A stretch of 64,000 nucleotides of DNA from Billgrantia gudaonensis (GTDB lineage: Bacteria; Pseudomonadota; Gammaproteobacteria; Pseudomonadales; Halomonadaceae): assembly GCF_900100195.1 (NCBI RefSeq), contig NZ_FNES01000009.1, forward strand, positions 105,690 through 169,689, in the 5' to 3' direction. The notes under the pieces were generated by a model. The model saw nothing but the letters and a program-made list of their open reading frames with translations. It had not been told where the DNA came from and did no database searches. Both the position numbers and the translations under genes were made by a program. Positions 61,184-64,000 of the stretch are shown piece after piece. How positions within the stretch are numbered: position 1 is the first letter of the stretch; each line of letters opens with the position of its first letter.

Positions 61184-62080
61184 TCAGTCCCCCAGGCGAT
61201 TGCTCCAGCCCAGCTTGCTGCGCAGGACCTCGTAGAAATTATGACCGTGCGGATGGACGAGCTGCACCCGCTGCGGCTTGCGTCGCACCACCAGAACGTC
61301 GTCGGGCTTGGCCACGGCGCGGGTCTGGCCATCGCAGCTGATGTGCGGGTAGGTCTGGTTGGTCTCGCCGATGTGCACGCGGATCTCGCTGGCCGCATCG
61401 ATGACGATGGGGCGCGACGAAAGGGTATGAGGAAACATCGGGACGAGCTCGATCACGTCCAGCTTGGGATGCATGATCGAGCCGCCACCGGACAGCGAGT
61501 AGGCGGTGGAACCGGTGGGCGTGGCCATGATCAGGCCGTCGCTGCGCTGGCTGTAGACGAACTGCTCGTCGATGAACAGCTCGAATTCGATCATGCGCAC
61601 CGCCTTGCCCGGATGCAGCACCACCTCGTTGAGCGCATCGCCGTTACCCACCAGGGTACCGTCGCGATAGAGTTCGGCATCGAGCAGGAAGCGCTCTTCC
61701 ACTTCGTAGTGGCCGGCCAGCACCTCGCCGACCCGCTCCTCGAGCTCGACGGGCGAGATGTCGGTGAGGAAGCCCAGGCGGCCGCGGTTGACGCCCAGCA
61801 CCAGGGTACCGCTGTGGCACAGGGTGCGGGCGGCCCCGAGCAGGCTGCCGTCGCCACCCACCACGATCACCAGGTCGCACAGCTCGCCCAGGGTACGGCG
61901 GCTCGCCTCGGGGTGGCCGTGATCGAGCAGCACCGTGGCGGTGCGATCCTCGACGATGACGTGATAGCCGCCTTCGTCGAGGAAACGCATCAGGCGCTTC
62001 AGCGTCTCGACCACCTCGGCACTGCCCAGGCGGCCAATCAGACCGATGTTCTTGAAAGCCTTGCTGGTGAAATTCTGCAT
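61184..62080 (-). CDS. nadK: NAD kinase
   Basis: Phosphorylates NAD to NADP. The 298-residue protein begins MQNFTSKAFKNIGLIGR and has the ATP/NAD motif GGDGS (75-79) and the NE/D segment GDALNEVVLH, with DGLIMATPTGSTAYSLS. A start ten codons upstream is possible. The stop is separated by one base from the metallophosphatase start. Confidence 0.95.
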   Translation of the reverse strand: MQNFTSKAFKNIGLIGRLGSAEVVETLKRLMRFLDEGGYHVIVEDRTATVLLDHGHPEASRRTLGELCDLVIVVGGDGSLLGAARTLCHSGTLVLGVNRGRLGFLTDISPVELEERVGEVLAGHYEVEERFLLDAELYRDGTLVGNGDALNEVVLHPGKAVRMIEFELFIDEQFVYSQRSDGLIMATPTGSTAYSLSGGGSIMHPKLDVIELVPMFPHTLSSRPIVIDAASEIRVHIGETNQTYPHISCDGQTRAVAKPDDVLVVRRKPQRVQLVHPHGHNFYEVLRSKLGWSNRLGD

Positions 62081-62155
62081 GCCCTGGCTCGCTCGCTCAC
62101 GGCCGCTCATTATGGCGACTGGCTGCAAGGCGGGCAAACTCGGAACCCAACGGAC

Positions 62156-63025
62156 TCAGGCCAGGGCAGTGCGTCTTTTTTTCAACCACCACTCGTTGAG
62201 CACCAGCGAAGCGACGATGATGGTCCCACCCAGCGCCAGGCGCGGCAGGTCGGCATCGCGATTCCAGATCACCAGGTTGACCGCGAGCCCGGCGGGAATC
62301 AGGGCATTGTTCATGATGGCCAGCGCTCCGGCATCTACGCGAGTCGCTCCAAGGTTCCACAGGAAATAGCCGAGCCCCGAAGCGACCAGCCCCAACCACA
62401 GCAACACGCCCCATTGCACCCCGGTGGTGGGCAGCGCCGAGACGTTGCCCAGCAAGGCGAAAGCGGGCAGCGCCACGATCATGGCCCCCAGGTAGAACCA
62501 GGCGAAAACGCTGTGGCGCGGCAGGTTCTCGGGCAGCGTCGCCGAGAAGCGGCGATAGCCGACCTGCCCCAGGGCAAAGCAGAGATTGGCCCCCTGAACC
62601 ACCAGGAAACCGGCCCAGAAGCCGCTGTCCAGGCCCTGGTAACGAATCACCGCCGCCCCGAGCACCGCCAGGGATGCGGTCAGCAAGTAGAAGGGCGTGA
62701 AACGCCCGAACAGGGCATCGTCCAGTAGCGCGATGTAGATCGGCGTGAAGATGGTGAACAGCAGCACCTCCGGCACCGTGAGCAGCAGGAAGGACTGATA
62801 GAAGAAGATGTACATCACGCCGAGCTGCACGGCGCCCAGCGCCATGAGCACCAGGCGCTGGCGACCGCGCAGCAGCGACGGCCGCAGGAACGGCAGGAAG
62901 ACCGCGGCCGCCAGGGCCACTCGCAGACAGACGGCAAAGTAGCTATCCACCTGCCCCGCCAGGTAGACGCCGATCAACGAAAAAGAAAACGCCCAGAGGG
63001 CGGTGACGCCAATGAGGTAGCCCAC
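62156..63025 (-). CDS. EamA-family carboxylate/amino acid/amine transporter
   Basis: The 289-residue inner-membrane protein has ten hydrophobic helices in two EamA halves, starting GYLIGVTALWAFSFSLIG. A GTG start six bases after AGGAG was chosen; a TTG two codons earlier touches the AGGAG. Drug/metabolite superfamily; substrate unknown. Confidence 0.88.
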   Translation of the reverse strand: MGYLIGVTALWAFSFSLIGVYLAGQVDSYFAVCLRVALAAAVFLPFLRPSLLRGRQRLVLMALGAVQLGVMYIFFYQSFLLLTVPEVLLFTIFTPIYIALLDDALFGRFTPFYLLTASLAVLGAAVIRYQGLDSGFWAGFLVVQGANLCFALGQVGYRRFSATLPENLPRHSVFAWFYLGAMIVALPAFALLGNVSALPTTGVQWGVLLWLGLVASGLGYFLWNLGATRVDAGALAIMNNALIPAGLAVNLVIWNRDADLPRLALGGTIIVASLVLNEWWLKKRRTALA

Positions 63026-63095
63026 GGTCAACTCCTGGAAAAATAAAAGTTGACGAAGGATACCCCCCGACGAAACACCGTTTCAAGGCAGCATT

Positions 63096-63599
63096 CTACG
63101 GCCGCCGCACCAGCCGCCAGGCGTGCACGGCCCCAGGAACCCAGCCCAGCAGGGTCAAGAGGACATTGCGCATCACTCGCTGCCCCCCGAAGCCGCCCAT
63201 TCCCACCGCCAGCGGTGGCAAGAGTATCGCCAGGGCGAGCAGCGCCGCACGAGGAGCGGGCTCGTCCGGTACCGCAGGGGAAGACACGGGCGAGGACGTA
63301 TCGGCCGGCGGCTCGTAGTGCTGCACGGCATCGAGGTCACGCGCCGGTTCGCCAGTTTCATGCTCGGTACCATCTCGATGCGCTTCATGATCGATCTTTT
63401 GATCGATCTGCTCGGCATCCTCGGCCAAGTCCTCGTGGTAGCGCTCCCACTCTTCCCAGTCGAATGGCGTTCCGGCATGCGGGCGATGATCGCCGGACTC
63501 ACGGGCCCTCGCCCAGGCCTTTTCCTCCAGGGTGTTGGGGCGCAGCTCGTCACGCCCTCGATCGATGCCTTTCTTGGCCATGTATTCCCGTGCGTCCAT
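63096..63599 (-). CDS. Protein with C-terminal Pmp3/YqaE domain and long hydrophilic N-terminus
   Basis: The 167-residue protein starts MDAREYMAKKGIDRGRDELR five bases after TGGAGGT. Its first 115 or so residues are hydrophilic and charged; the last 50 hold two hydrophobic helices with ILLPPLAV and LLTLLGWVPGAVHA, the Pmp3 signature. Pmp3 proteins usually have only 50-60 residues and affect membrane potential and salt tolerance. An IS end lies 78 bases upstream of the start. Confidence 0.82.
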   Translation of the reverse strand: MDAREYMAKKGIDRGRDELRPNTLEEKAWARARESGDHRPHAGTPFDWEEWERYHEDLAEDAEQIDQKIDHEAHRDGTEHETGEPARDLDAVQHYEPPADTSSPVSSPAVPDEPAPRAALLALAILLPPLAVGMGGFGGQRVMRNVLLTLLGWVPGAVHAWRLVRRP

Positions 63600-63677
63600 C
63601 GATACCTCCAGCGGTGGCTCAGCGGGCATCGAGAGAAAATAGGACACCCGAGGCTCTTTGATCTTACCCAGCAATCG

Positions 63678-64000
63678 TGGACACCGATCTAAGCGATCAC
63701 TCGGGCCTCGAAGGCCTCTGGGCTGATCATCCCAATCGCACTGTGCCGGCGCTGCCGGTTGTAGTCCATCTCGATGTACTCGAACACTTGCCGCCGCATG
63801 GCGTCCCGGGTCTCGAAACGCTCGCCATGGATCGCCTCGACCTTCAGGCTATGGAAGAAGCTCTCGGCGCACGCGTTGTCGTAGCAATTGCCCTTGGCAC
63901 TCATGCTGCACTTCAGCTCGTGCTGGATCACCAGTGACTGGTACAGGGTCGAACAATACTGGCTGCCGCGATCCGAATGTACGATCACCTGCTTGGGCAT
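63678..64000 (-). mobile_element. IS3-family insertion sequence, one end
   Basis: The end of an IS extends from about TGGACACCGATCTAAG (plus strand, 63678) past the window edge. The TG-starting end and the transposase type fit the IS3 family. The exact terminal repeat and target duplication cannot be defined without the other end. Confidence 0.75.
63689..64000 (-). CDS. IS3-family transposase OrfB, C-terminal part (partial)
   Basis: The visible 103 residues are the end of a DDE integrase (rve) domain: [13 protein letters not shown] has the second catalytic Asp and [18 protein letters not shown] the third catalytic Glu, followed by the Y..RRRHSAIG tail. The first ATG in view is internal to the domain, so the gene continues beyond the right edge. 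The stop is TAG, 11 bases inside the IS end. Confidence 0.92.
   Translation of the reverse strand: MPKQVIVHSDRGSQYCSTLYQSLVIQHELKCSMSAKGNCYDNACAESFFHSLKVEAIHGERFETRDAMRRQVFEYIEMDYNRQRRHSAIGMISPEAFEARVIA

Overview
The window is high-GC, densely packed gammaproteobacterial chromosome. Three things point to a Halomonadaceae-like moderate halophile (Halomonas or a near relative). The left quarter has the gene order known from Pseudomonas (moeB, prmC, prfA, hemA / TPR lipoprotein, lolB, ispE, tRNA-Gln, prs, rplY, pth, ychF). A complete choline-to-glycine-betaine operon (betI, betB, betA) is present. The protein sequences are acidic and of Oceanospirillales type. This assignment is inference; no marker gene in the window settles it.

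Layout. 0-5.7 kb, minus strand: hemA, prfA, prmC, an inserted Lrp-family regulator, moeB, a 44-codon small ORF, and a gamma-glutamylputrescine-oxidase-like FAD enzyme cut by the left edge. 5.9-13.2 kb, plus strand: envelope, isoprenoid, PRPP and translation housekeeping genes with tRNA-Gln and tRNA-Met. 13.2-20.7 kb: perfect and degenerate 7-bp tandem repeats, aspartyl aminopeptidase, tail-specific protease, a six-PAS diguanylate cyclase, three tRNA-Asn genes and a second, identical tRNA-Met. 20.7-26 kb: an orphan choline-binding protein divergent from betIBA, with a palindromic operator between them. 26-32 kb: fadE under a PsrA-like site, a DsrE / ArsR-rhodanese / fatty-acid-hydroxylase group, and chrA. 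32-41.8 kb: an SLC13 permease; an acyl-CoA operon (two crotonase-fold proteins and an ADP-forming acyl-CoA ligase) divergent from an RpiR regulator; quinone oxidoreductase; a GNAT-like protein; a glycerophosphodiesterase.

41.8-55.7 kb holds the most coherent system: fourteen minus-strand genes for cobalamin uptake and late synthesis. One block (cobT, cbiB, cobD, cobU, cobS, cobC, and a short second CobU-like gene) builds and attaches the lower ligand. The other (btuB, btuF, btuC, btuD, cobB, cobO, cobQ) imports corrinoids and carries out amidation and adenosylation; it lies downstream of a full cobalamin riboswitch. No corrin-ring genes are visible.

55.8-64 kb: a radical SAM gene with a consensus LexA box, a zinc alcohol dehydrogenase, two conserved uncharacterised proteins, a rhomboid protease, a metallophosphatase coupled to NAD kinase, an EamA transporter, a Pmp3-domain protein, and the end of an IS3-family element at the right edge.

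The best candidates for new biology are the heptamer repeat family (four intergenic sites plus a weaker fifth), the small ORF coupled to the puuB-like gene, the split of conserved CobU features between two paralogs, the sulfur-relay group around a cysteine-free ArsR domain, and the acyl-CoA operon whose last crotonase lacks both catalytic glutamates.
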